Below are positions 17,698 through 25,942 of a DNA stretch of 64,000 bases, in pieces. Both the position numbers and the translations under genes were made by a program. How positions within the stretch are numbered: position 1 is the first letter of the stretch; each line of letters starts with the position of its first letter. The notes beneath the pieces are model-generated. The model saw only the letters and a program-made list of their open reading frames with translations, was not told the origin of the DNA and ran no database searches. Where the stretch lies: assembly GCA_963922705.1 (NCBI GenBank), contig CAWUJS010000003.1, forward strand, positions 1-64,000. Direction: 5' to 3'. This DNA is from TMED27 sp963922705. Lineage in GTDB: Bacteria > Pseudomonadota > Alphaproteobacteria > Micavibrionales > Micavibrionaceae.

Positions 17698-18639
17698 TTA
17701 AAAAGCGCGGCGCTTTTTATGCTTGCGGTCAGGCAGCGGGTCGCCCCACTCCAATTTTCCAACCATATATTTTGGCATAATGTTATTATATTGCTTCGAA
17801 AGCATAGAAAGCGCTTTTTCCACGTCTTTTGGCTCTCTAGCCCCATTAAAAGCAGCCGCATGCAAGCCGGTTTTTACAAGACACGTATCAATATTAACCA
17901 AATTCCCGCCTGTAATATCATGAGTCATAGAATCACCGACCATAATCGTCTGACCGGGGTAAATATCGTTAACCTGCAAGCGTTTGATGCATTCCTGAAA
18001 AATCGGTTTATGCGGTTTGCCGATATAATGCACGACACCGCCAAAATCCTGATAGCGTCGCGCGACAGTACCCGCCCCCATAATGCTCTGATTGCCCATC
18101 ACACCAAGACTATCCGGATTAGCACAAAGAGCCGTCAAACCTTTGCGCACCGCCTTCTTTAAATGCGGCTCGTAATCTTCAATCGTTTTTTCCGGCGCAT
18201 CTGTTCCGCTAATAATAATAAAATCAGCCTCAGATGCATCCTCAACACATTCAACATCCAACCCCTCTATGATAGAGCGATCACCGCCGCGGCTAATCAC
18301 AAAAACCTTTTTGCCAAGATTTTGAAAGAACCCATCATTCTGAGCTTCCAGACCCTGCCATGTCATTTCACCGGATGTTATAATCTCGTCATACAAGGTC
18401 GGCCCCACCCCCATCTCCTTCAGGCGCTCTTTATTCACATCGGCACGCTTGCCGGAATTTGATAAAATGATGATATGTTTTTTGCGGGATTTTAGCTCTT
18501 TCAAGCATTCCACAACACCGGGATAAACGTCCTTACCGTTATGCAGAACGCCCCACTGATCGATTATAAAGCCCATATAGCTGTCGGATATATCCGATAT
18601 ACCGCGGCAGAATTTCGTCTTGTTTGGATCACTAAACAT
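17698..18639 (-). CDS. HAD-type hydrolase, TIGR01459 class IIA-like
   Basis: 313-aa HAD-superfamily phosphatase. Motif I is IIDQWGVLHNG, in which the usual second Asp is replaced by Trp; this DxWG form is typical of the TIGR01459 group. Motif II is IILSNSGK, and the C-terminal motif IV region is MVGDSMTHDITGG, with the cap domain between. Related class IIA enzymes act on small phosphates such as p-nitrophenyl phosphate, glycerol phosphate or nucleotides; the true substrate is unknown. Its stop lies 2 bases from the convergent patatin stop. Confidence 0.9.
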   Translation of the reverse strand: MFSDPNKTKFCRGISDISDSYMGFIIDQWGVLHNGKDVYPGVVECLKELKSRKKHIIILSNSGKRADVNKERLKEMGVGPTLYDEIITSGEMTWQGLEAQNDGFFQNLGKKVFVISRGGDRSIIEGLDVECVEDASEADFIIISGTDAPEKTIEDYEPHLKKAVRKGLTALCANPDSLGVMGNQSIMGAGTVARRYQDFGGVVHYIGKPHKPIFQECIKRLQVNDIYPGQTIMVGDSMTHDITGGNLVNIDTCLVKTGLHAAAFNGAREPKDVEKALSMLSKQYNNIMPKYMVGKLEWGDPLPDRKHKKRRAF

Positions 18640-18774
18640 ATGGTTGAAGCACCTTTTTTGATGCGTTTATTATGTGCCTTTTTTGATATTTAATCAATAT
18701 CCATTATTGCCTGATTGACCTTTAACAAATCGTTACCAGGCATATGTATATCGATATTTTTTATGGTAAAAGAC

Positions 18775-20217
18775 CTAAGAAGACTTCAACTTCGTCGTAT
18801 ATTCCTTGACTTCACGGCGGATAACACCAGCCAGCAAGAACATACCAAGGATATTGGGAATCCCCATGGACAGGATCATGGCATCAGTAAAGGCGATGAT
18901 GTTATCAAGTTGCGCCGAAGCACCAATGACGATACACAGGCAGAAAAACAACTTATAAGCCATTTCGACCCAGCCCTTTTCGCCAAATAAAAACGTGACG
19001 CTTTTGATGCCGTAATATGACCATGTGATCATGGTTGAATAGGCAAATAAGAAGACTGTTAAAGCCAAAACATATTTAAACCACGGCACACCGGATTCCA
19101 GCGCAGCAGATGTCAAGGCGACGCCCTGCATGCCTTCTACATTCTCGTATGCACCGGAAATCACAATCACCAGAGCCGTTACCAGACAAATAATCACCGT
19201 ATCAATAAAAGGGCCAAGCATCCCGACAAAACCTTGTGAGACGGCATCATCGGTTTTGGCATTGGCATGAACAATAGCAGCAGATCCAAGCCCGGATTCA
19301 TTCGAAAATGCGGCGCGCTGAACCCCGACCAGCAAAGCCCCTATCAGCCCTCCTACTCCAGCTTGCGGATTGAAGGCCTCGGTGAATATCGTGACAAAGG
19401 CTGCTGGAATGTTCGCGTAGTGGATGGCAATGACGATTAATCCAGCGACCAGGTAAGTAATACCCATCGCAGGGACGAGTTTTGAGGCCACATTTGCAAT
19501 GGATTTAATACCGCCAATAATGACAACCGCCACCATCACAGACAAAACAATTCCAAATGCCCAGCCTTTCCCAGCCAGAAAGCCTGCATCGCCGCCTGTT
19601 ACATTGAAAAGCTGCTCATAGGCCTGATTGGCCTGATACATATTGCCGCCGCCAATCGAACCGCCAATGCAGCAAACAGCAAACACAATAGCTACTACTG
19701 AGCCAAGATACGGGATTTTATGATGGTCAAATGCATCTTTCAAATAATACATCGGGCCGCCTGAAATAGCTTCGGGGCGTTCAGGGTCATTATGGCGGCG
19801 ATATTTGACCGCCAGCATGACTTCCGCGAATTTGGTGCTCATGGAAAAGAACGCCATAACGATCATCCAGAAAACCGCACCGGGCCCGCCAACAGAAACT
19901 GCAACAGCCACCCCGCCAATATTGCCCAAACCAACCGTTCCCGATAACGATGTTGTCAGCGCCTGAAAACGGCTAATCTGTCCTTCTTTAGCGTCTTCTT
20001 TATCATATTTCCCGGAAACAAGGTCTATGGCATGCTTGAAATAGCGGAAATTGATAAAACCAAGCCAGAGTGTGAAGAAGATAGCAGCTCCCGCCAACCA
20101 TACCAAAATCAGCTTCAAATCCTGAGTCTCGCTAATCGGAACTCCGTAAAACACGATTGAAGATATCGTATCCGCCAGCGGCTTAAACATTTGGTCTATT
20201 TGTGAATCAATGCTCAT
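18775..20217 (-). CDS. Sodium:alanine/glycine symporter (AGCS family)
   Basis: About 480 aa with 10-11 membrane helices. The AGCS signatures are LTTSLSGTVGLGNIGGVAVAV near residue 80, SGGPMYYLKDAF, and the stretch AFSNESGLGSAAIVHANAKT in the second half. These carriers import alanine or glycine with sodium. I place the start at the ATG at 20217 (MSIDSQIDQMF), as the residues upstream of it are a weak extension; the ATGs at 20232 and 20238 are possible alternatives. Confidence 0.92.
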   Translation of the reverse strand: MSIDSQIDQMFKPLADTISSIVFYGVPISETQDLKLILVWLAGAAIFFTLWLGFINFRYFKHAIDLVSGKYDKEDAKEGQISRFQALTTSLSGTVGLGNIGGVAVAVSVGGPGAVFWMIVMAFFSMSTKFAEVMLAVKYRRHNDPERPEAISGGPMYYLKDAFDHHKIPYLGSVVAIVFAVCCIGGSIGGGNMYQANQAYEQLFNVTGGDAGFLAGKGWAFGIVLSVMVAVVIIGGIKSIANVASKLVPAMGITYLVAGLIVIAIHYANIPAAFVTIFTEAFNPQAGVGGLIGALLVGVQRAAFSNESGLGSAAIVHANAKTDDAVSQGFVGMLGPFIDTVIICLVTALVIVISGAYENVEGMQGVALTSAALESGVPWFKYVLALTVFLFAYSTMITWSYYGIKSVTFLFGEKGWVEMAYKLFFCLCIVIGASAQLDNIIAFTDAMILSMGIPNILGMFLLAGVIRREVKEYTTKLKSS

Positions 20218-20280
20218 AAGAACAATGATCATAAACATTTGCACAGAAATTAAAAGGCTAAGGTTGAAAACTTATCCAGA

Positions 20281-20769
20281 TCACCCTTTGCAAACCGGTC
20301 TGGAGACCGGATGGTTTGGATATATTGTTGCTGCCCATTTACGAATATCATCGCGCTGCATTTCCGATGCTTTTAAGACACGTGGTGCATATTTGGAACA
20401 AAATATATCAGGCCGCATATTTGCAACATCGTTTGATATTTTATTAGCATAGCCTGTTCTAAGAGTATTGATATCCGACTCTGGGTTACGGCTTCCGTTT
20501 TCACGAAAATGCTTTAGCAGTATTTTTTCATAGGTTGCAAAAAGATCGCCGTGATCCGCCGTAAACTGGCGATATTGTGCATAAAGATTTATCCCTGCTT
20601 TTGCACCCATATGCGTACAATTAAGTCCAATGACCATAAGCTCGCTATGGATTCGTATCCCCTGCTCCGCCTCTGCCTCGGCCATTGAATAGCATGATGA
20701 AGCATATAGTTTTTGTGATGCAAACAAGGGTAAAAGTGCGAACGCGAAAATAATCAATTTCTTTAGCAT
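20281..20769 (-). CDS. Secreted protein of unknown function with four cysteines
   Basis: 162 aa. It begins with a classical signal peptide (LKKLIIFAFALLPLFASQ, cleavage near LYA-SS). The mature protein has four Cys (in SSCYS, LNCTH, IFCSK and PVCKG), which could form two disulfides, and is mostly helical. The ATG at 20769 is preferred over a TTG at 20775. It stands between a symporter and miaB, on the minus strand. I do not recognise a family. Confidence 0.7.
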   Translation of the reverse strand: MLKKLIIFAFALLPLFASQKLYASSCYSMAEAEAEQGIRIHSELMVIGLNCTHMGAKAGINLYAQYRQFTADHGDLFATYEKILLKHFRENGSRNPESDINTLRTGYANKISNDVANMRPDIFCSKYAPRVLKASEMQRDDIRKWAATIYPNHPVSRPVCKG

Positions 20770-20851
20770 GTGCAATTTATAAGCTCTGTTTCATTCATAT
20801 GTCCAGCAATTAATCTTGATTTTTACAGTGTTTCTGTGGTTAATGCGTTAC

Positions 20852-22213
20852 ATGACTGCGAAACAAAACAAAAAGCTTTATATCAAAACCTGGGGCTGTC
20901 AGATGAATGTCTATGACTCTCATCGTATGGCGGATATTCTTATGCCGTTTGGATATAAACTCTCCGAAGAGCCAGACAATGCGGATATGGTGATCTTAAA
21001 CACTTGCCATATCCGTGAAAAGGCAACGGATAAGGTTTTTTCTGATTTAGGGCGCTTGCGGCATCTGAAAGATAAAAAAGAAGAAGCCGGGGAACAAATG
21101 GTCATGGCAGTTGCCGGATGCGTTGCGCAAGCTGAAGGTGATTATATTTTAGAGCGCGCTCCTTATGTTGATATGGTTTTTGGCCCGCAAACTTATCATG
21201 AGCTACCGGAAATGATGGCAAAGATCACCAATGCTTATGGGGATGCGCGGGTTGTGAATACTGAATTCCCAGAAGAGAGCAAGTTCGATTCTCTACCTGA
21301 AGAACATAAATCGCAAGGGGTTTCGGCGTTTTTGTCTATTCAGGAGGGCTGTGATAAATTTTGCACATTTTGTGTTGTCCCCTATACACGCGGCGCTGAA
21401 TATTCACGTTCTGCACAGGAAATCATCGATGAGGCGAAATGGCTGGTTGATAATGGCACATTAGAGATCACCTTGCTGGGTCAAAATGTGAATGCGTTTC
21501 ACGGCAATGGGCCGGATGGCAGCATTTGGGGGCTTGGCAAGCTTATTCAGGAAATCGCAGAGATTGATGGGCTGGAGCGCATTCGCTACACAACATCGCA
21601 TCCGCGAGATATGGATGATGAGCTGATCGAAACACACGCGCATCCAAAGCTACAACCATTCCTGCATCTTCCTGTGCAAAGCGGTTCTGATAAAATTCTG
21701 GAGGCGATGAACCGCAAACATACGGCGGATCATTATCGCGATATCATTGCAAAACTGAGGAAATCGCGTCCTGATCTGGCTTTTTCATCTGATTTTATCG
21801 TTGGTTTTCCGGGGGAAACAGAAGACGATTTTGAAGACACAATGCGGCTTGTCCGGGATGTTAATTTTGCTTCCTGTTATTCCTTTGCGTATTCTGCGCG
21901 CCCCGGCACGCCAGCGGCGAATATGCAGAATTTAGTGCGCGCCGATATCGCCAAGGAACGGCTTGCACGTTTGCAAGGGCTGATTAATGAGCAGCAACGT
22001 GCGTTTAACTTAGGCTCTGTAGGCCTTACGCTGCCTGTTTTGCTGGATCGAAAGGGAAAACGTGCAGGGCAGCTTGTCGGGCGCTCTCCATTTAATCAAT
22101 CCGTTTTTGTTGAGGGTAAAGAGCGCCTGATGAACACAATCGTTGATATCAAAATTACCGAAGGGTTTGATAATTCACTGACGGGTGAAATTAAACGCGT
22201 AGAAGCGGCTTAA
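20852..22213 (+). CDS. miaB: tRNA-2-methylthio-N6-dimethylallyladenosine synthase
   Basis: Radical-SAM methylthiotransferase that adds a methylthio group to i6A37 in tRNAs reading UNN codons. The N-terminal domain has the three auxiliary-cluster cysteines in TWGCQMN, LNTCHIRE and VAGCVAQ. The radical-SAM cluster is CDKFCTFCVVPYTRG, and the C-terminal TRAM domain starts near VLLDRKG. The start at 20852 (MTAKQNKKLYIKTWG) matches the family; an upstream in-frame ATG at 20816 adds an odd hydrophobic tail. In alphaproteobacteria miaB is usually directly followed by phoH; here two unrelated genes separate them. Confidence 0.97.
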   Translation: MTAKQNKKLYIKTWGCQMNVYDSHRMADILMPFGYKLSEEPDNADMVILNTCHIREKATDKVFSDLGRLRHLKDKKEEAGEQMVMAVAGCVAQAEGDYILERAPYVDMVFGPQTYHELPEMMAKITNAYGDARVVNTEFPEESKFDSLPEEHKSQGVSAFLSIQEGCDKFCTFCVVPYTRGAEYSRSAQEIIDEAKWLVDNGTLEITLLGQNVNAFHGNGPDGSIWGLGKLIQEIAEIDGLERIRYTTSHPRDMDDELIETHAHPKLQPFLHLPVQSGSDKILEAMNRKHTADHYRDIIAKLRKSRPDLAFSSDFIVGFPGETEDDFEDTMRLVRDVNFASCYSFAYSARPGTPAANMQNLVRADIAKERLARLQGLINEQQRAFNLGSVGLTLPVLLDRKGKRAGQLVGRSPFNQSVFVEGKERLMNTIVDIKITEGFDNSLTGEIKRVEAA

Positions 22214-22235
22214 ACTCAAAAAATGCATGTTTTTT

Positions 22236-22827
22236 GAATGCTGTAATCAGGTTATTTTGGCAATCGCGATTTTAGTTCAGCGATCATTTCATGAGTCTTG
22301 TCATCATCATCAACCCCAAGTTCAGCGCCCCTTTTTTCAATTAGCTTCCCGCTTTTATAGTCAGAAAAGTATTGTCTAATATTGTTTAACAATTCCTGTG
22401 CATTAGCCTTAGACATATTACTGTCACCATTCTTAGCGCTCTGGAACTCTTGTATAAGATCTAAAGTCCGTTCATGCTTAATACCAGCTTTACTATAGTG
22501 CGTCTTTTTAGGTGAAAAGTCGAATTTGATTTGTTTTAGAAAATGAATTTGATCATCTGTTAAATTACAATTGCGGCGGCTTGCACGACAGCTATCCCGC
22601 CACTTCCTATATCGGTCCTCTTTTCTAAAAAACGCATCAAGATTTCCGTGTTCTTTATAGTGCGCCTCTGCTGCGTCATATATTTCCCACCATTTTTCTT
22701 TCTTCTTGCCGCCGGTTCCGCGAAAAAAGCCACCAGCAGATACATTGAATCTAGCGCCTGCTTTAAAATTGTGTATAGGTTTTACCATATGCATAAAAAA
22801 TCAGAAAAATATCTCTATGTCAATAAT
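22236..22827. repeat. Tandem duplication unit, copy 1
   Basis: This 592-base unit and that at 22909-23485 share ends: both begin GAATGCTGTAATCAGG and finish ATCTCTATGTCAATAAT. The similarity covers the gene plus flanking non-coding bases on both sides, so a whole segment was duplicated and then diverged. Confidence 0.85.
22252..22788 (-). CDS. Unknown basic protein, paralogue 1 (helicase-associated-domain-like core)
   Basis: 178 aa, not assigned to a named gene. Residues about 31-93 resemble the helicase-associated (HA) repeat pattern: WWEIYDAAEAHYKEHGNL, then RYRKWRDSCRASRR, then LTDDQIHFLKQIKFDF, i.e. conserved W...EHG...W...R...L...F. A Lys-rich linker and a helical C-terminus ending EKRGAELGVDDDD follow. 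Homology with paralogue 2 begins at the MVK start (22788), so I choose that ATG over the one two codons upstream. It is on the opposite strand to miaB and phoH. HA domains are usually attached to helicases and presumed to bind nucleic acid; no helicase is nearby. Confidence 0.72.
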   Translation of the reverse strand: MVKPIHNFKAGARFNVSAGGFFRGTGGKKKEKWWEIYDAAEAHYKEHGNLDAFFRKEDRYRKWRDSCRASRRNCNLTDDQIHFLKQIKFDFSPKKTHYSKAGIKHERTLDLIQEFQSAKNGDSNMSKANAQELLNNIRQYFSDYKSGKLIEKRGAELGVDDDDKTHEMIAELKSRLPK

Positions 22828-22908
22828 TAATTATGTCACCTTGTTGAGTTTGAGCCTCTTTATTCAGTTTCGGTTATAAAATCGATCAATGTTGAGATCG
22901 CTATATAT

Positions 22909-23485
22909 GAATGCTGTAATCAGGTTATTTTGACAATCGCGATTGTAGTTGCGCGATGATTGTATGAGCACCGCCACCATGATCAACCCCAAGCTCAGCG
23001 CCCCTTTTTTCGCTTAGGTGGCCGGAATTGTATGTTGCGCGATACTTTTTAAGATTATTTAGCAATTCTATCGCCTTTTCCTCAGACATACCACTACCAA
23101 AAAGCTGGAATTCCTTCACAAGATCTAAAGTTCGTTCAAGCTTAATATTAGTTTTACCATTGCGCGCCTTTTTAGGTGAAAAGTCGAATTCGATTTGTTT
23201 TAGAAAATAAATTTGATCCTCTGTTAAATTTCCATTGTTTCTTGCTTCTCTACATTGTTGTCGCCAAGCTCTATATCTTGTGTTTATCTTAAAAAACGCA
23301 TCAAGATTTCCGTGTTCTATAAAGTGCGCCTCTGCTGCGTCATATATTTCCCACCATTTCTCCGTGCCGCCGGTTCCGCGAACAGGTTGACCAGCACTTG
23401 TATTGAACATAGCGCCTGCTTTAAAACTTTTTGTACGTTTTACCATATGCGTAAAAAACCAAAAAGACATCTCTATGTCAATAAT
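22909..23485. repeat. Tandem duplication unit, copy 2
   Basis: Partner of the unit at 22236-22827, in direct orientation and about 80 bases away. Copy 2 is slightly shorter because its gene lacks a few codons. Confidence 0.85.
22925..23446 (-). CDS. Unknown basic protein, paralogue 2 (helicase-associated-domain-like core)
   Basis: 173 aa, about 60 percent identical by eye to the gene at 22252. It keeps the same blocks: FKAGAMFNTSAG, RGTGG, EKWWEIYDAAEAHFIEHGNL, RYRAWRQQCREARN, LTEDQIYFLKQIEFDFSPKK, and the C-terminal SEKRGAELGVDHGG. Conservation of reading frame, of the putative HA-like core and of the tail despite many substitutions suggests that both copies are under selection. The start at 23446 is where the paralogues begin to align; an in-frame ATG at 23470 is less likely. 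Function unknown. Confidence 0.72.
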   Translation of the reverse strand: MVKRTKSFKAGAMFNTSAGQPVRGTGGTEKWWEIYDAAEAHFIEHGNLDAFFKINTRYRAWRQQCREARNNGNLTEDQIYFLKQIEFDFSPKKARNGKTNIKLERTLDLVKEFQLFGSGMSEEKAIELLNNLKKYRATYNSGHLSEKRGAELGVDHGGGAHTIIAQLQSRLSK

Positions 23486-23582
23486 AACTATATTTTTCCA
23501 ACATGTGAATCTACGCTAAAGAATATAATATTAAGCTTTTTTCTGATATAATATATATTTGAATGAATAATCAGGATAATAT

Positions 23583-24527
23583 TTGGCTCAAACATCAAAG
23601 ACATCGAAAACACTGGAATTTCCCGACAACGCGCAGGCGGCGTTGTTGTTTGGTGCTAATCATGAAAATCTGAGACATATTGAGACAGAGCTTTCTATTG
23701 CCATTAATGATCGTGGTCATACGCTGCATTTGTCAGGTACGCGGGGCGCTATTGATCTCGCCGAAAAGATTTTGAATGATTTGTGGTGCGATATCAAAAA
23801 AGACCCTGTTCAGCCTCAGGATATTGATGCGAAGCTTCGTTTTTTGCAAAATGAGGATGTTATGCCCAAAAACAATACCATTACGATCAAAACCAAAAAG
23901 AAAGAGATCAAGCCGCGATCGCCCAACCAGGCCGTATATATGAGTCGTATTCAGGATCATGAGATGGTGTTTGGCCTTGGCCCTGCGGGTACAGGGAAAA
24001 CATATCTGGCTGTTGCAATGGGGGTTTCGGCTTATTTAGATCATAAAGTGGAACGGCTTATTTTCACGCGGCCTGCCGTGGAGGCGGGAGAGCATCTGGG
24101 TTTTCTTCCCGGTGATATGAAGGAAAAAGTTGATCCTTATTTGCGGCCTATTTACGATGCGCTGCATGATATGTTGCCGATGGATTTTTTGATGAAAAAG
24201 ATGGAATCAGGGGATGTTGAAATTGCGCCTCTTGCCTTTATGCGTGGGCGTACACTTTCCAATGCTTTTGTTATTCTGGATGAAGCGCAAAATGCAACCA
24301 TGACCCAGATGAAAATGTTTTTAACGCGCATTGGCGAAGGATCGCAGATGGTGATTACCGGTGATTTAACACAAACCGATCTACCGCAGGGGGTAAAATC
24401 GGGTCTGCGTGATGCTTGTGAGACTTTAAATCATGTCGAGGATATCGCTTTTCATCATTTCACACCTGCAGATGTTGTACGGCACAGGCTTGTGAGTAAA
24501 ATTGTTGATGCTTATGAGAATAAATAA
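23583..24527 (+). CDS. ybeZ: PhoH family ATPase (YbeZ)
   Basis: 314-aa PhoH-like P-loop protein that works with YbeY in RNA and ribosome maturation. A small N-terminal KH-like part (about 1-90) precedes the ATPase with Walker A GLGPAGTGKT, Walker B FVILDEAQN and the conserved AFMRGRTL. The start is TTG at 23583, preceded by AGGA seven bases upstream; no in-frame ATG occurs for about 90 codons and the family N-terminus is matched. ybeY follows after a palindromic repeat. Confidence 0.94.
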   Translation: MAQTSKTSKTLEFPDNAQAALLFGANHENLRHIETELSIAINDRGHTLHLSGTRGAIDLAEKILNDLWCDIKKDPVQPQDIDAKLRFLQNEDVMPKNNTITIKTKKKEIKPRSPNQAVYMSRIQDHEMVFGLGPAGTGKTYLAVAMGVSAYLDHKVERLIFTRPAVEAGEHLGFLPGDMKEKVDPYLRPIYDALHDMLPMDFLMKKMESGDVEIAPLAFMRGRTLSNAFVILDEAQNATMTQMKMFLTRIGEGSQMVITGDLTQTDLPQGVKSGLRDACETLNHVEDIAFHHFTPADVVRHRLVSKIVDAYENK

Positions 24528-24540
24528 CACCTTACAATGC

Positions 24541-24625
24541 GTCATTGCGAGGAACATATGTGACGAAGCAATCCATGTGTTATACGAGGTCGATTGCCGC
24601 GCTCGTTTTACTCGCGCGCAATGAC
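24541..24625. repeat. Dispersed palindromic repeat, TCATTGCGAG type (copy B)
   Basis: Starts GTCATTGCGAGGAAC and ends GCGCAATGAC, with an internal GAAGCAATCC. It fills the phoH-ybeY spacer and stops 10 bases before the ybeY start, so the ybeY ribosome-binding region abuts the element. Confidence 0.8.
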
Positions 24626-24635
24626 GGTGTGCTCA

Positions 24636-25076
24636 ATGAATATAACTATTGAAATCAATAAACATTCCGACAATTGGCCGCCTCATTCAGATAGCATCGT
24701 TGAGCGCGGTATAAACGCTGTTCTTGATCAGCAAAATATCAACCAAGCTGAGGCGAGTGTTGTTTTGGCGAATAATGATTTTGTGCAAACGCTGAATCGG
24801 GATTATCGCGGACAGGACAAACCGACCAATGTCCTCTCATTCCCGCAAGACCTGCCTATGTTGGGTGATATTGTGTTTGCTTATGAAACAGTTGCGCAGG
24901 AAGCAAAAGAACAAGACAAATCCTTTGATGATCATCTTTTACACCTGACCATTCATGGCGTTCTTCATTTGCTGGGGCATGATCATATGAATGATGAGGA
25001 AGCCGAAGAGATGGAAAATCTGGAAATTGAGCTTTTAAGCAAGCTTGGTGTAAAAAACCCCTATGAAAATTTCTAA
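24636..25076 (+). CDS. ybeY: Endoribonuclease YbeY (16S rRNA maturation)
   Basis: 146-aa metal-dependent endoribonuclease involved in 16S rRNA 3' processing and ribosome quality control. The zinc motif is HGVLHLLGHDH, with the three His of the HxxxHxxxxxH pattern, preceded by the conserved NVLSFPQD. The start at 24636 (MNITIEINKHS) is preferred: an in-frame ATG at 24594 would put 14 residues of palindromic repeat sequence on the protein. No strong Shine-Dalgarno is visible, as the repeat lies just upstream. It is followed by corC. Confidence 0.94.
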   Translation: MNITIEINKHSDNWPPHSDSIVERGINAVLDQQNINQAEASVVLANNDFVQTLNRDYRGQDKPTNVLSFPQDLPMLGDIVFAYETVAQEAKEQDKSFDDHLLHLTIHGVLHLLGHDHMNDEEAEEMENLEIELLSKLGVKNPYENF

Positions 25077-25098
25077 TTTATGCAATAGTTGAATTGTT

Positions 25099-25935
25099 AT
25101 GCCTTTTTCTTTTTTAAAAGCTTTTTTTAAGTCAAAACAGGATACAACGCTAAGAGAGGCGATTGAAGAGTATATCGAAGAAGAGCCGCAAAGTTTGGAA
25201 TCTGATGCTGATTCTATTCATGAGCGTGCTTTACTCTCAAACATTTTAGCACTCCGCGATATCAGCATTGATAAAGTCATGGTGCCGCGTGCAGATATTA
25301 TCGCCATTGATGCGGCGGCAACAAATGAAGAATTATTTGCATTGATTGCCAACCACCATGTCAGTCGTTTTCCTGTGTATAAAGGTAATCTCGATGAGGT
25401 TATTGGAACAATTCATTTAAAGGACGTATTGGGCGTTATGGCGAAGGGGGAAGCGTTTGTCATTGAAGATAATATTACTGAAATCCCTATTGTCTCTCCG
25501 GCTATGCCGATACTGGACTTACTCTTAACAATGCGCGAAAGCCGCAGGCATATGGCGCTTGTTGTTGACGAATATGGGGGCATTGATGGACTTGTGACAA
25601 TGGGTGACATTGTAGAAAGCGTGCTAGGTGAAATTGAAGATGAGCATGACACACAAGAAGAGCCGCAATTGATGCATGATGATGATGGTTCTATCATCGC
25701 CGATGCACGCGTGAGTATTGAACATTTTGAAACTGTTCATGGAAGCCTTTTAAGCGATGATGAGCGCAATGAAAGTGATACGCTTGGCGGCCTCATCTTC
25801 GCTATTGCGGGTCGTGTTCCCATGCGCGGAGAGATTTTGGCGCATGATTCCGGGATGGAGTTTGAGATTATGGATGCCGATCCGCGACGCGTTAACGTTA
25901 TTCGTATTCGCAAGATACCGGCATTAGCCGCTTAA
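25099..25935 (+). CDS. corC: CorC/HlyC-type CBS-domain protein
   Basis: 278 aa. An acidic N-terminus is followed by the paired CBS domains (about 60-185), with VMVPRADIIAID and HVSRFPVYKG in the first and MRESRRHMALVVDEYGG in the second, then the CorC_HlyC domain (about 200-275). CorC is linked to magnesium and cobalt efflux. The gene lies in the usual ybeY-corC-lnt order, 7 bases ahead of lnt. Confidence 0.93.
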   Translation: MPFSFLKAFFKSKQDTTLREAIEEYIEEEPQSLESDADSIHERALLSNILALRDISIDKVMVPRADIIAIDAAATNEELFALIANHHVSRFPVYKGNLDEVIGTIHLKDVLGVMAKGEAFVIEDNITEIPIVSPAMPILDLLLTMRESRRHMALVVDEYGGIDGLVTMGDIVESVLGEIEDEHDTQEEPQLMHDDDGSIIADARVSIEHFETVHGSLLSDDERNESDTLGGLIFAIAGRVPMRGEILAHDSGMEFEIMDADPRRVNVIRIRKIPALAA

Positions 25936-25942
25936 TGCTCCC

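Noticed and set aside
22217..22238. TCAAAAAA...TTTTTTGA palindrome after miaB as an intrinsic terminator
   Set aside because: The stem is only A-T pairs with no GC core, so it would be too weak as a terminator on its own.
24594..24635. Longer N-terminus for YbeY, starting at the ATG at 24594
   Set aside because: The added residues are encoded by the palindromic repeat and by spacer, and the family N-terminus begins at 24636.
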